From: Oscillatoriales cyanobacterium
Lineage (GTDB): Bacteria; Cyanobacteriota; Cyanobacteriia; CACIAM-69d
DNA length: 64,000 bases
Reading direction: 5' to 3'
Assembly: GCA_004292515.1 (NCBI GenBank)
Contig: RDXB01000032.1
Location: forward strand, 51,624 to 115,623
The position numbers and the translations under genes were made by a program. Under the pieces are notes generated by a model that worked only from the letters and a program-made list of their open reading frames with translations, had not been told where the DNA came from and ran no database searches. Below, piece by piece: positions 19,325-28,107 of this stretch (its first letter is position 1; the number at the start of each line of letters is the position of its first letter).

Positions 19325-19420
19325 AACAGCCGGTAGGGTGGGCAATGCCCACCAACTAACAGCTTCATAGCATCTGCGATCTTGCGATCTGATGTACCAA
19401 CCGTTTGAGGTAGAGGCTGC
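19325..19420 (+). repeat. Copy 1 of a ~90-bp dispersed element
   Basis: From AACAGCCGGTAGGGTGGGCA to GAGGTAGAGGCTGC this stretch closely matches the reverse complement of 55247-55332. The few differences include a TTGCGATC duplication in this copy and scattered single-base changes. It includes the GTAGGGTGGGCAATGCCCACC motif also found at 339-359. It lies between the PRTase gene start and the ilvB end. Confidence 0.8.
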
Positions 19421-19516
19421 ATCTATCAACAAATATCAAACAAATATCCATAGGAGAGGGCGGCCTCACTGGATCAGCGAAGCCGCCCCTCGGTTCAGAC
19501 GATCAAGAGCGATCGA

Positions 19517-21373
19517 CTACAGCTTGGCCCCGCAGTGGGAACAGAACTGGTGGCTCGGATGATTGTCCGTGTGACAGTGGGTACAGGTTTGGTGGCTAAC
19601 TGGGGCTTCCCGCTTCACTTCCGGCAGACCCAGCATTTGGGCATTGCTCTTGCCGGGAGCCACCATTGGATAGCAGTTTTCGCCACGACGTACCCGCACA
19701 TCCAACAACACCGGGCCATCATGGGCCAGCATTTCTGCCACCGCCGGGGCCAATTGGCTACGCTCCGTCACTAGAATGCCCTTGATGCCAAAGGCTTCGG
19801 CCAACTTGCCAAAGTCCGGCATCCCCACTTCCATGTTGGAGGACGAATAGCGCTCGCCATAGAAGGCTTCCTGCCATTGGCGCACCATCCCTTGCCAGCC
19901 GTTGTTCACAATCACGGTCTTGGCGCTAATCCCAAACTGGGCCAGGGTTCCCAGCTCTTGGATGTTCATTTGCACGCTGGCATCGCCGGCCACGCAGATC
20001 ACCTGATGATCCGGCAAGGCCACCTTGGCACCCATCGCCGCCGGAATCCCAAAGCCCATCGTGCCCAAGCCCGCACTGGAGATCCAACGACGGGGGCCAT
20101 TCTTCAGGAACTGCGCCGCCCACATTTGGTGCTGACCCACATCGGTGGTGTAGTAGGCATCGGGCGCTTGGTGACCCAACTCGACGATCACTTCTTGGGG
20201 GGCGATTTCGTCGTCGTAGCTGGGGACAACCAAGGGATAGTCGGTCTTCCATTGGTTAATCCGCTCATGCCAGGCGGCGGTTTGGGCCGGTTTGCCCTCG
20301 ATCGCCAGGTCATGAACGCGATCGAGCAGTTCCGTCAGCACCTGTCGCACATCCCCAACGATCGGCACATCGGGTACGCGGGTTTTGCCCACTTCCGCCG
20401 GGTCGATGTCGATGTGGATCACCTTGGCGCGGCTGGCAAATTCATCGAGCTTGCCGGTCACGCGATCGTCAAATCGGGCCCCCACCGCGATCAACAAATC
20501 GCACTCCGTCACGGCAAAGTTGGCATAGGCCGTGCCATGCATCCCCAACATCCCCAGGGCCAAGGGGTGATGTTCATCGAAGGCCCCTTTGCCCATCAGG
20601 GTGGTGGTGGTGGGCAGATGGAAATGATCCGCCAACCGGGCGATTTCCGAGTGGGCCCCAGCGGCGATCGCCCCACCACCCACATAGAGCAAGGGGCGCT
20701 GGCTATTGCGAATTAGTTCGATCGCCTGGGTAATTTGGCGCGGGTTGCCCTTCACCGTCGGCTTGTAGCCCGCCGGCCGGATCGATCCCGGCTCCACGGG
20801 AATGTAGTCAAAGGCTTCGAGACCCACATCCTTGGGCACATCGATCAGCACCGGGCCAGGGCGACCCGAGGAGGCAATGTAGAACGCTTCGGCCACGATC
20901 GCCGCCATGTCCGCCGGATCGCGCACCACGTAGGAATGTTTGACGATCGGCAGCGTAATGCCCCAAATATCCGTCTCTTGGAACGCATCGGTACCGATCG
21001 CCGTGCGCGACACTTGCCCCGTAATCACCACCAGGGGAATCGAATCCATGTGCGCGGTGGCAATCCCCGTCACCAGGTTTGTCGCACCGGGGCCAGAAGT
21101 CCCGAAGCAAACCCCAACCTGGCCAGTGGCGCGGGCATACCCATCAGCAGCATGGGCCGCGCCCTGTTCATGGCGCACCAGAATATGTTGCAGTTGGCCC
21201 GAGACTTCAAAGCCGTAGAGTTCGTCATAGATCGGCAGGATCGCACCGCCCGGATAGCCAAAAATGTGCTTCACGCCATGACGGCACAGGCTATCGAGCA
21301 GCGCATAAGCGCCCGTGCGTCGCGTCACAGGCACGATCGAAGAGTCAATTTGGGAAGCGTTTCGCGATCGCAC
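19517..21373 (-). CDS. ilvB: Acetolactate synthase large subunit with C-terminal zinc-ribbon tail
   Basis: 618 residues. Thiamine-diphosphate enzyme that makes acetolactate or acetohydroxybutyrate for branched-chain amino acids. Domain order: N-terminal PYR domain ([17 protein letters not shown], catalytic Glu in [15 protein letters not shown]), FAD/central domain ([16 protein letters not shown]), and PP domain with [19 protein letters not shown]…[13 protein letters not shown]. Unusually, the last ~22 residues form a zinc-ribbon pair (CTHC…CSHCGAKL). The start is a GTG at 21371-21373 with GAGG upstream. The regulatory subunit gene ilvN is not adjacent. A GC-rich hairpin lies at 19458-19488 downstream, without a T-run. 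Confidence 0.95.
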   Translation of the reverse strand: MRSRNASQIDSSIVPVTRRTGAYALLDSLCRHGVKHIFGYPGGAILPIYDELYGFEVSGQLQHILVRHEQGAAHAADGYARATGQVGVCFGTSGPGATNLVTGIATAHMDSIPLVVITGQVSRTAIGTDAFQETDIWGITLPIVKHSYVVRDPADMAAIVAEAFYIASSGRPGPVLIDVPKDVGLEAFDYIPVEPGSIRPAGYKPTVKGNPRQITQAIELIRNSQRPLLYVGGGAIAAGAHSEIARLADHFHLPTTTTLMGKGAFDEHHPLALGMLGMHGTAYANFAVTECDLLIAVGARFDDRVTGKLDEFASRAKVIHIDIDPAEVGKTRVPDVPIVGDVRQVLTELLDRVHDLAIEGKPAQTAAWHERINQWKTDYPLVVPSYDDEIAPQEVIVELGHQAPDAYYTTDVGQHQMWAAQFLKNGPRRWISSAGLGTMGFGIPAAMGAKVALPDHQVICVAGDASVQMNIQELGTLAQFGISAKTVIVNNGWQGMVRQWQEAFYGERYSSSNMEVGMPDFGKLAEAFGIKGILVTERSQLAPAVAEMLAHDGPVLLDVRVRRGENCYPMVAPGKSNAQMLGLPEVKREAPVSHQTCTHCHTDNHPSHQFCSHCGAKL

Positions 21374-21645
21374 GAGCAGGAACCTCTACAGGCGAAGAGT
21401 AAACGGTGGGCAGCATGACCGCATCGAAAGACAGCTCTACCACAACCTGACTTCGATCGGTGCGATCGTAACCTAGTTTACCGATTGATCGGGATTGGAA
21501 GCTAGTTCTCTGTCAAGGTTCTCTGGCCCCGATCGCCCCCTCAGCATCTGGGCAATATGGGGTCGATCGGGTCGAGATCCAGACGCTTTGGCGATTCTAT
21601 TGACCATGACACGAGCGTGACTCAGATCACAAACTTTCGATCGGC

Positions 21646-22785
21646 TTAAGATTTTTCAGATGAATATTTTTCAGACTTAGCCTGTCCGTCCAAAAAGCAA
21701 CGGTACTGGCGCACAATCATCCGCTGCACCGCAATGATCGCCGGATTGATCTCCACATAACGCCGCTGGGGATCGCGATCGATCGCCCGCTGCTCGCTTT
21801 CCATCATTTCAATGTCTTGATTCAGAAAGCGCATAAAAATCTTTTGCTCAATCAGCTTGGCTGCCCAGGGCCGAACTGCTTGCACCAACCAACCCGGTAG
21901 CCCCAACCGCAAAAAGAAAATCGCAAACGATCGACTCTCCCGCAGTCCCACCGGCAACCGCATTAGGTAGAGGCTCGAAACCCCCTCCAGTTGGCTGAAA
22001 AAGTGCGGATAGCGATATTGCACCGTCACGGTTTTAGTCGTCACCTCATCGGCCGACTCCGTAAAGCCCAAAAACTTGGCCATTTGCCCCTGATAGGACA
22101 CCTGATAATCAGCCACGATCGCGTTGCCTTCGTCCTTCAGCTTCAGCAACACCGGGTCAAACCAGCCCTGCAATTCCTCATGCAAAAACCCGTGGAACAC
22201 ATCCATCGAGTTTTCATTGCAAACGGAAAAATGTGCCCGAAAATAGCCCGTCACCGGCACGGCCAGCCATTGGGGATCATCAAACTCGGGAATCCCGGGC
22301 AAGGGCACTTGCTCAACAAGGCTCTGGTCGCCGGGAAAAACCCAGATAATCCCGTAGCGATCGGCCGCGCGATAGCTTTGGGCATGGGCACAGGGCAACT
22401 TTTGGCTGGGCGGCAGGTAAGGAATCTGGCGACATTGGCCCGTCCCGTCAAATTCCCAGCCGTGATAGCGACAGGCTAGATGATCACCAATTACCTTGCC
22501 CCGGCTCAGTTCCACGCCGCGATGGGGGCAGGCATCTTCCAGGGCTTGCACTGCGCCTGATCGATCTCGGTAAAGGGCGATTTTTTGCTGCCACACTTCC
22601 ACTCCCAACACCTGCCCCGCCGCCAACTGGTTTGACCAAGCCACGGCATACCAAAAGTTGGGGTTAATCCCTGCTTGGCGCACACCCTTTTGCACCTCGT
22701 GTTGCTCCAGGGAAACGGTGCTCGGCCCTGATGGATCGAGCGGCGAGGCGTTAGCAGCTTGATTGGACGGAGTGGAAGTCACCAT
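21646..22785 (-). CDS. Rieske [2Fe-2S] non-heme iron oxygenase (Tic55/PaO-type)
   Basis: 379 residues. The N-terminal Rieske domain has CPHRGVELSRGKV…CRYHGWEF (CxH…CxxH). The mononuclear iron site is NENSMDVFHGFLH near residue 190. The C-terminal region has a hydrophobic stretch (FFLRLGLPGWLVQAVRPWA), as in the membrane-associated chlorophyll-related oxygenases (PaO, Tic55, CAO). Substrate unknown: a pigment or ring compound is a reasonable guess from family. It is a single gene and would need a ferredoxin; a ferredoxin gene is transcribed the other way 550 bp away, which may be chance. Confidence 0.88.
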   Translation of the reverse strand: MVTSTPSNQAANASPLDPSGPSTVSLEQHEVQKGVRQAGINPNFWYAVAWSNQLAAGQVLGVEVWQQKIALYRDRSGAVQALEDACPHRGVELSRGKVIGDHLACRYHGWEFDGTGQCRQIPYLPPSQKLPCAHAQSYRAADRYGIIWVFPGDQSLVEQVPLPGIPEFDDPQWLAVPVTGYFRAHFSVCNENSMDVFHGFLHEELQGWFDPVLLKLKDEGNAIVADYQVSYQGQMAKFLGFTESADEVTTKTVTVQYRYPHFFSQLEGVSSLYLMRLPVGLRESRSFAIFFLRLGLPGWLVQAVRPWAAKLIEQKIFMRFLNQDIEMMESEQRAIDRDPQRRYVEINPAIIAVQRMIVRQYRCFLDGQAKSEKYSSEKS

Positions 22786-23092
22786 GACAATCGCCTAAAA
22801 CCAGCCAGCAGTAGGAATAGGAGTTTCCCGATCGCCCAACACGCGGGCCATCAAGATCGCTTCTCAAATTAGCTCGTTTAAGGCAATTTCGCAGCCAACC
22901 GCCGGAGTTCATCACCATAATGATGGCCCGATCGAGACTGACCGACCGCAAGCTGGCTAGTTCAGTAGTCCAGTAGGTTGGGTTGAGGAACGAAACCTAA
23001 CATCCGAAATGCTTCCAGAGACCGCGTCGAGTTTCGCAAGCTCTACCCAACCTACAGCTGATCTAGTGGGTTGGATCTCGGTTGCTCAAAAA
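22786..23092. repeat. Spacer with 83-bp inverted-repeat element
   Basis: Bases 22973-23055 start GTAGGTTGGGTTGAG and end CTCTACCCAACCTAC, a 15-bp terminal inverted repeat with one mismatch. The piece includes GAACGAAACC, echoed by a related sequence at 36796-36830. It could be a small MITE or REP element. No gene is supported in the spacer; the part near 22786-22880 should hold the promoter of the Rieske gene. Confidence 0.65.
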
Positions 23093-23179
23093 CGGAGAGA
23101 GAGGGATTCGAACCCTCGTTAGAGTTACCCCTAAACAGCATTTCCAGTGCTGCGCCTTCAACCGCTCGGCCATCTCTCC
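23093..23179 (-). tRNA. tRNA-Ser (anticodon GGA)
   Basis: 87-base class II tRNA on the minus strand: acceptor GGAGAGA/TCTCTCC with discriminator G, D arm GGCCGAGCGGTTGAAGGC, anticodon stem CAGCA/TGCTG around loop CTGGAAA (anticodon GGA), long variable arm typical of serine tRNAs and a T arm with TTCGAAT. It decodes UCC/UCU. No CCA is encoded. Confidence 0.95.
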
Positions 23180-23326
23180 TGATGACAGGCTGATATCTTA
23201 TCAGGCTCGGGCCGGTTATGGGAAGAGAAGATAGAATCATCCTTCAGGGCGATCGCCCCTCTAGGGCCGCGATCGCATCGGTTTGCCCCCTTTTTTGCTG
23301 GCTTGTTCGCCCCCGGTTTGGTTGCC

Positions 23327-23734
23327 ATGACTTACAGTGCTGAGGATCGATCGTCCACAACAGAACCCGATCGCCTGTTTCGAGTGCGGATTCACAATCG
23401 CCAAAAAGGGACTGTCCATGAGGTGCAAGTGCCCGGCGATCGCTACATCTTGCACTGCTCGGAAAATCAAGGCGTGACCCTGCCGTTTTCCTGTCGCAAT
23501 GGTGCTTGCACGGCCTGTGCGGTGCGGGTGCTCGACGGTCAGTTGGCGCAACCGGAAGCGATGGGCCTGTCGCCGGGCCTGCGCGATCGCGGCTATGCCC
23601 TGTTGTGTGTCAGCTATGCCCAGTCGGACTTGGTGGTGGAAACCCAGGACGAAGATGAGGTATATGAATTGCAGTTCGGTCGCTACTTTGGCAAGGGCAA
23701 GGTGCGCCGGGGCCTGCCGCTAGATGAGGACTAA
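23327..23734 (+). CDS. Chloroplast-type [2Fe-2S] ferredoxin with C-terminal extension (FdC-like)
   Basis: 135 residues from the ATG at 23327 (MTYSAEDR); an upstream in-frame alternative at 23303 looks less likely. The plant-type ferredoxin core binds 2Fe-2S through CRNGACTAC and a distal Cys in LLCVSYA. After the core a conserved-looking tail (DEVYELQFGRYFGKGK) extends ~25 residues beyond photosynthetic ferredoxin, as in the FdC group with specialised, non-photosynthetic electron transfer. Its 3' end overlaps the next gene by 11 bp, so the two are probably translated from one mRNA. Confidence 0.9.
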   Translation: MTYSAEDRSSTTEPDRLFRVRIHNRQKGTVHEVQVPGDRYILHCSENQGVTLPFSCRNGACTACAVRVLDGQLAQPEAMGLSPGLRDRGYALLCVSYAQSDLVVETQDEDEVYELQFGRYFGKGKVRRGLPLDED

Positions 23735-24281
23735 TCTCCCCACGGTTGGACTGCGGTGGCGACGGGCGATCGCTGTGATCATGGCGATCGCCTTGGGGAG
23801 TCTGGTGACCAGTTGTGGTCGCGAATCGGTAACTGGTGTGCAAGTCATGGTCAACCGCGTGGTCAGCGGCAACACGATCGAAGTGCGCGGCACGGGAGCC
23901 GAGGCCAAGCGTCTGGAAACCGTGCGCCTGTTGGGCATCGAAGCACCGGACTTGCGCCAACAGCCCTGGGGTCTCCAGGCCCAAGAGGCCCTGGCTCAGT
24001 TGGTGGTGGGCCAGTCCCTGTGGTTGGAGTTTGAAGCGGGGGAAGCGCGCGATCGGTTGGGCCGACTGTTGGCCTACGCTTGGCGCGGAGAAGTTTTGGT
24101 GAATGAACGGCTGGTGTTTGAAGGACGGGCAATGCCGGCCAGTCGATCGGGCTGGCTGAAGTATGATCGCCGCCTGTTCTATGCCCAAGAGCGGGCGCGG
24201 ATTTTGCAGCTCGGGATCTGGAATCCCCAGCAGCCGATGCGCTTGCGGCCGGCGGAGTTTCGGCGACAAAATCCAGCTTGA
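23724..24281 (+). CDS. Thermonuclease-fold (SNase) lipoprotein with altered metal site
   Basis: 185 residues. A basic N-terminus and hydrophobic stretch end in the lipobox LVTSC (Cys near 31), so this is probably a lipoprotein outside the cytoplasm. The SNase fold is visible from ~38: VVSGNTIEVRG, VRLLGIEAPDL, then DRLGRLLAYAW and NERLVFEGRA. Compared with staphylococcal nuclease the arginines are kept, but the acidic calcium/catalytic residues are changed: DGDT has become SGNT, the Asp of VDTPE is Glu, and its Glu is Asp. Nuclease activity is therefore doubtful. It overlaps the ferredoxin gene (23724-23734) and is followed at once by the phosphatase gene. Confidence 0.85.
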   Translation: MRTNLPTVGLRWRRAIAVIMAIALGSLVTSCGRESVTGVQVMVNRVVSGNTIEVRGTGAEAKRLETVRLLGIEAPDLRQQPWGLQAQEALAQLVVGQSLWLEFEAGEARDRLGRLLAYAWRGEVLVNERLVFEGRAMPASRSGWLKYDRRLFYAQERARILQLGIWNPQQPMRLRPAEFRRQNPA

Positions 24282-24305
24282 TTGCATAAAGTAGCAGTGA
24301 ACAGC

Positions 24306-25166
24306 ATGGCCACAATGCCCGATCGCGCGGAATTACAACGATTGCTAGAGGTGGCGACTGAGGCCGCTTTGGCGGGGTCGGCGATCGTCCGATCGTTCCT
24401 AGGCAAAATTGAAGCGGAAGAAAAGGGGCGATCGGGCGATTTGGTCACGGCGGCCGATCGCGCCTCCGAAGCAGCGGTGTTGGACATTTTGCAGCGCCAC
24501 TGCCCGGATTTGCCAATTTTGGCCGAAGAGTCCGGGGCGATCGGGGGCAACCCTGACAGTCCGTTTCTGTGGGCGATCGATCCCCTCGATGGGACCACCA
24601 ATTTTGCCCACCAATACCCATTTTTTTCGGTGTCGATCGGGCTGTTGTTTGCGGGCCAGCCGATCGTGGGTGTGGTGGCCGATCCCTACCGGGGCGAGCT
24701 GTTTCGGGCAGCTAAAGGCCTGGGGGCCACGCGCGATCAGCTGCCGATGCAAGTCTCCAAAGCCGATCGCCTCAGCCGCAGTCTTCTGGTTACGGGCTTT
24801 GCCTATGATCGCCGCGACACCCCCGACAACAACTACGCCGAATTTTGCTACCTGACCCATCTAACCCAAGGGGTGCGGCGGGGCGGATCAGCGGCGATCG
24901 ACCTGGCCTATGTGGCCTGTGGGCGGCTCGATGGCTATTGGGAGCGCGGTCTCTCGCTCTGGGACATTGCGGCCGGCATTTTGTTGGTGCAAGAAGCCGG
25001 TGGACAGGTCAGCGCCTACGATGGCAGCCTGATCGACCCCAGCAGCGGGCGCGTCTTGGCCACCAACGGCTATCTCCACCAGTCCTTGAGTCAAGCTTTG
25101 GCTACGGTTCCCCGCCTGGATCTGTGGCAGGCTGACCCTGCTACTTGGCCCAAGGTGGGAGATTAG
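24306..25166 (+). CDS. Inositol monophosphatase family protein
   Basis: 286 residues from the ATG at 24306; the frame is open back to a TTG at 24282, just after the previous stop. Mg-dependent phosphatase with the family motifs in order: TAADRASEAAVLDIL, LAEESGAIGG (metal Glu), IDPLDGTTNFAHQYPFF (metal-binding DPLDGT) and GLSLWDIAAGILLVQEAGG (WDxAAG). It may act on inositol phosphate, histidinol phosphate, fructose-1,6-bisphosphate or PAP; the subgroup is not clear from motifs alone. It is the third gene of a tight ferredoxin-SNase-phosphatase run. Confidence 0.92.
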   Translation: MATMPDRAELQRLLEVATEAALAGSAIVRSFLGKIEAEEKGRSGDLVTAADRASEAAVLDILQRHCPDLPILAEESGAIGGNPDSPFLWAIDPLDGTTNFAHQYPFFSVSIGLLFAGQPIVGVVADPYRGELFRAAKGLGATRDQLPMQVSKADRLSRSLLVTGFAYDRRDTPDNNYAEFCYLTHLTQGVRRGGSAAIDLAYVACGRLDGYWERGLSLWDIAAGILLVQEAGGQVSAYDGSLIDPSSGRVLATNGYLHQSLSQALATVPRLDLWQADPATWPKVGD

Positions 25167-25671
25167 TGGGACACAAAAAACCTGCGATCGCCCGATTGAT
25201 CGCAACAGCAGTCGATCAGCATCGATTAGCCCCGATCACAGCGCCGAAATCAGGCATCCATCCCTTGTGCAAAGAGCGATTGGCATCACAACCGGGCCCG
25301 CCGCAACCCGATACACTACTAGTAGAAAGGCGACTAGCAGAGAGGCGACCACAGAAGTTCCTCAGGTAGAAGTTCCTCAGGTAGAAGTTCCGAGCACTTC
25401 ACCGGTAGGCTATTGTGCGTCTGGGCGATCGCCAACTGCTCATCCAGCCTTCGATTCATCCTCGGTGCATCGATCTTCGCAATTTCGGTTCCATACCTCG
25501 GCTCCATACTTCGGCTCCATGCTTCGGTTCCGTGATTCGGTTCCGTGATTGATCACCAGCTCCCCCTTTCACCCAACCTGGCGATCTACAAATGTCAGCC
25601 CCGATCGCGGCTGGCAAGCATCCTCTCCTCCCACACCACGCTTTAGGGATTCACAGCACTGGCGGCGCGCT
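25167..25671. other. Noncoding spacer with two short tandem-repeat tracts
   Basis: About 505 bp with no supported gene. Bases ~25357-25393 repeat GAAGTTCCTCAGGTA three times. Bases ~25488-25548 repeat units of the type CGGTTCCATACTT / CGGCTCCATGCTT / CGGTTCCGTGATT. Short open frames cross these tracts but follow the repeats and look spurious. The right end should hold the promoter of the next gene. Confidence 0.45.
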
Positions 25672-26655
25672 ATGTCATTCGAGATTAAACGAGGACTGTT
25701 TGGCCACGATGTGACGGATCACCATGCCATCTTGGGCGTGCCGATCGGCACTGATCCCAAGGCGATCCGCAAGCGATTTTTGCAAATTGCGCCCCGGCTT
25801 CACCCGGACACCTGCTCGGCCGCTACGCCCCAAGGCAAGGCCCTGGCCCAGCAACTGATGTCGCGGCTGGTGAATCCGGCCTATGCCACTCTCTCAAACG
25901 ACACCAAGCGAGCCGACCATGAGGCGGTTTTGCGGATGCTGCATGGGCGCTTGCCACAACAGGCGAATAAGGTGACGATCCAAAGCGCAGCCGCCAAGCA
26001 ATTAGCCCAGGACTCCAACTCCAACATCAAAGCCGCCTATCTGAAAGCATTACAGGCGGTCGCAGTTCATCAATACGACAGCTTGGATCAGGCCCTTGCC
26101 AAGATTGCCGAAGCCAGCGAGTTGAATTTGGTCTACCTGCTGCGCACGGCCCAGGGCACAATGGCCCGACCCAGCGCCCAAGCCGCCGCCCCGCCGCCAC
26201 CACCACCGGCCGGCCGGCCGGCCGCGCCGGCCGCCGCACCCTCCGGCAGCACTGGTGGCAGCGACACCACGGCCGCCCGCGATGGCAATACGCAGTTTGT
26301 GGTGCGGGCGTTGCAGCGCACGGAAGAGCTGATGGGCAAAGGGCAACTGGCCATGGCGGTGCAGGAGCTGAAGGATGCCTTGAAAATCGATGGCAACAAT
26401 GCGGCTTGCCATGCGTGGCTCGGCAAGATTTATGTGCTGCAAAAGCAGGCTACTTTGGCGAAGGTACACCTGACGCGCGCGTTGGCGATCGATCCGCGCA
26501 ATGCGATCGCCCTAGCTGCCAAACAGGAACTCGATAAGCTCACGGGCGGTCAAACGGCGGCCCAACCGGCCAAACCTCAACCCAAAACCATCGGCGGGGG
26601 CAAAGATAAACCCAGCGGTGGCTTGTTTGGGGGCCTGTTTGGCCGTAAGAAGTAG
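25672..26655 (+). CDS. J-domain protein with C-terminal TPR repeats
   Basis: 327 residues from the ATG at 25672 (MSFEIKRGLFGHDV), preferred over a longer frame whose extra 41 residues are low quality. The N-terminal J-domain is about residues 15-85, with the HPD motif in APRLHPDTC, so it should stimulate an Hsp70. A Pro/Ala/Gly linker follows (about 165-195, PPPPPPAGRPAAPAAAPSG). The second half carries TPR-like repeats (AVQELKDALKIDGNNAACHA, KVHLTRALAIDPRN). The end GGLFGGLFGRKK is a Gly/basic tail. It probably recruits DnaK to a TPR-bound client. Confidence 0.85.
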   Translation: MSFEIKRGLFGHDVTDHHAILGVPIGTDPKAIRKRFLQIAPRLHPDTCSAATPQGKALAQQLMSRLVNPAYATLSNDTKRADHEAVLRMLHGRLPQQANKVTIQSAAAKQLAQDSNSNIKAAYLKALQAVAVHQYDSLDQALAKIAEASELNLVYLLRTAQGTMARPSAQAAAPPPPPPAGRPAAPAAAPSGSTGGSDTTAARDGNTQFVVRALQRTEELMGKGQLAMAVQELKDALKIDGNNAACHAWLGKIYVLQKQATLAKVHLTRALAIDPRNAIALAAKQELDKLTGGQTAAQPAKPQPKTIGGGKDKPSGGLFGGLFGRKK

Positions 26656-26702
26656 GGGCTGACGTTCAACAAGCTCGATCGATCCCGCTCGACTCCTTCA
26701 CC

Positions 26703-27971
26703 ATGGCGATTCACCAACCCCCCACCGGCGCGCGCGACCTATTGCCTTTGGATGTGGCGCAAAAGCACTGGATCGAAACCAAGCTGCAAGATGTGTTTCA
26801 GCGCTGGGGCTATCAGTGGATCGTCACCTCAACCCTGGAGCGGGTCAAAACCCTGGTGGCGGGCGGCTCGGTGCAGCGGGACAAGGTGATCCAAATCTAT
26901 GACAGCGAAAGCGAGGATTTGGGCTTGCGGCCGGAACTGACGGCTTCGATCGCCCGGGCCGCCGTCACTCGCATGGCCGGTGTGACCCATCCCCAGCGCC
27001 TGTGCTACAGCGCCAATGTGTTTCGCAAACCGCCCAAAGGTAGTTCCAGCCGCCAACAGGAGTTCTTCCAGTCGGGGGTGGAGCTGCTGGGGATTGGGGG
27101 TGTGGCGGCCGATGTGGAAGTGTTGCTGTTGCTGACGGATTGCTTGGAACGATCGGGCGTGACCGATTGGCAACTGCTGCTGAGTGAGGCGGGTCTAACT
27201 CGATCGCTGCTGGAACCGTTCCCCCAACCCTGGCGCGATCGGGTGCGATCGGCCATGGCCCGACTCGATCGACTGGCGATCGAAGCCATGCCCCTAGAAC
27301 CAGCCCTGCGCGATCGGGCATTGCTGCTGTTTGATCTGCGCGGTCGCCCCACGGACATCATTCAAAACGTTTCCCAATTGGATCTCAGCCCTGAGCAGGG
27401 GGCCATCCTCGATCGCCTGAAAACCACGATCGAACTGCTGCAAGACTACGCCCGCACCACCGATCGCAACCTGCCGATCGTCCTGGATCTGAGCTTGATC
27501 CAACCCTTTGACTACTACACCGGCATTGTCTTTGAGGCGATCAGCAACGCCGCCACAGGCCACGAACTGCTGGGCCAAGGCGGCCGCTATGACCAACTCC
27601 TGAGCCTCTACGATCCCGACGGTAATAGCTATCCCGGCATTGGCTTTTGCTTAAACCTCGAACCCTTGCATCGGGTGCTGTCGGAAAGCGATCAGCTTCC
27701 GGGTCAGCTCCCCGCCAGCGATTGGTTGGTCGTGCCCGCCAGCCCCCAGGCCCGGGCCGCCGCCTTTGTCTATGCCCACCGACTACGCACGGAGGCTCCG
27801 GCCCTGATTCGGGTGGAAATCGACCTGCAACCCACCGTTACCCTAGAGTCAGCCCGCGATCGGGCCCGGATGCGCCGGATTCGTCACCTGGCTTGGGTCA
27901 ATGATGACGGCTCGATCAACACAGAAGAACTCCGCTTCAAGCCCCAACCCCAACTCCAAGCCCAACCCTAG
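26703..27971 (+). CDS. hisZ: ATP phosphoribosyltransferase regulatory subunit
   Basis: 422 residues; a class II aminoacyl-tRNA synthetase-like fold that partners the short HisG in the first step of histidine synthesis. Seen: TGARDLLPLDVAQK, LRPELTASIARAA (motif 2 region), QQEFFQSGVELLG, FDYYTGIVFEA and GGRYDQLLSLY. It lacks the anticodon-binding domain and full synthetase motifs of HisRS, which distinguishes it from hisS. The ATG at 26703 is 48 bp after the previous stop. hisG is not in the window. Confidence 0.93.
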   Translation: MAIHQPPTGARDLLPLDVAQKHWIETKLQDVFQRWGYQWIVTSTLERVKTLVAGGSVQRDKVIQIYDSESEDLGLRPELTASIARAAVTRMAGVTHPQRLCYSANVFRKPPKGSSSRQQEFFQSGVELLGIGGVAADVEVLLLLTDCLERSGVTDWQLLLSEAGLTRSLLEPFPQPWRDRVRSAMARLDRLAIEAMPLEPALRDRALLLFDLRGRPTDIIQNVSQLDLSPEQGAILDRLKTTIELLQDYARTTDRNLPIVLDLSLIQPFDYYTGIVFEAISNAATGHELLGQGGRYDQLLSLYDPDGNSYPGIGFCLNLEPLHRVLSESDQLPGQLPASDWLVVPASPQARAAAFVYAHRLRTEAPALIRVEIDLQPTVTLESARDRARMRRIRHLAWVNDDGSINTEELRFKPQPQLQAQP

Positions 27972-27984
27972 AGCGTGTCATGCA

Positions 27985-28103
27985 TGCCGTCGCTGTAGGG
28001 GTTGGGTCTCCCAACTCTGACCCGAGCGATCGCTGCAAACCCGTCCGAGTCTCAGAACATCATGGATCGGGGGGCTGGGTTTCCCCGCCCAGCCCCTACG
28101 GCA
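27985..28103. repeat. Imperfect inverted repeat between convergent genes
   Basis: The spacer between the convergent hisZ and the leftward unknown gene begins GTAGGGGTTGGGTCTCCCAAC and ends CCCGCCCAGCCCCTACGG. The two ends are imperfect reverse complements, and each holds a smaller hairpin. It is REP-like and could stop transcription from both sides. Confidence 0.5.
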
Positions 28104-28107
28104 ACCC

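Noticed and set aside
19458..19488. GGGCGGC…GCCGCCC hairpin after ilvB as a terminator
   Set aside because: Good stem but long loop and no T-run on the ilvB strand; not listed as a terminator.
25267..25548. Short plus-strand frame before the J-domain gene
   Set aside because: Coding potential comes from two short tandem-repeat tracts; the sequence is Ser/Thr/Phe-rich without a family.
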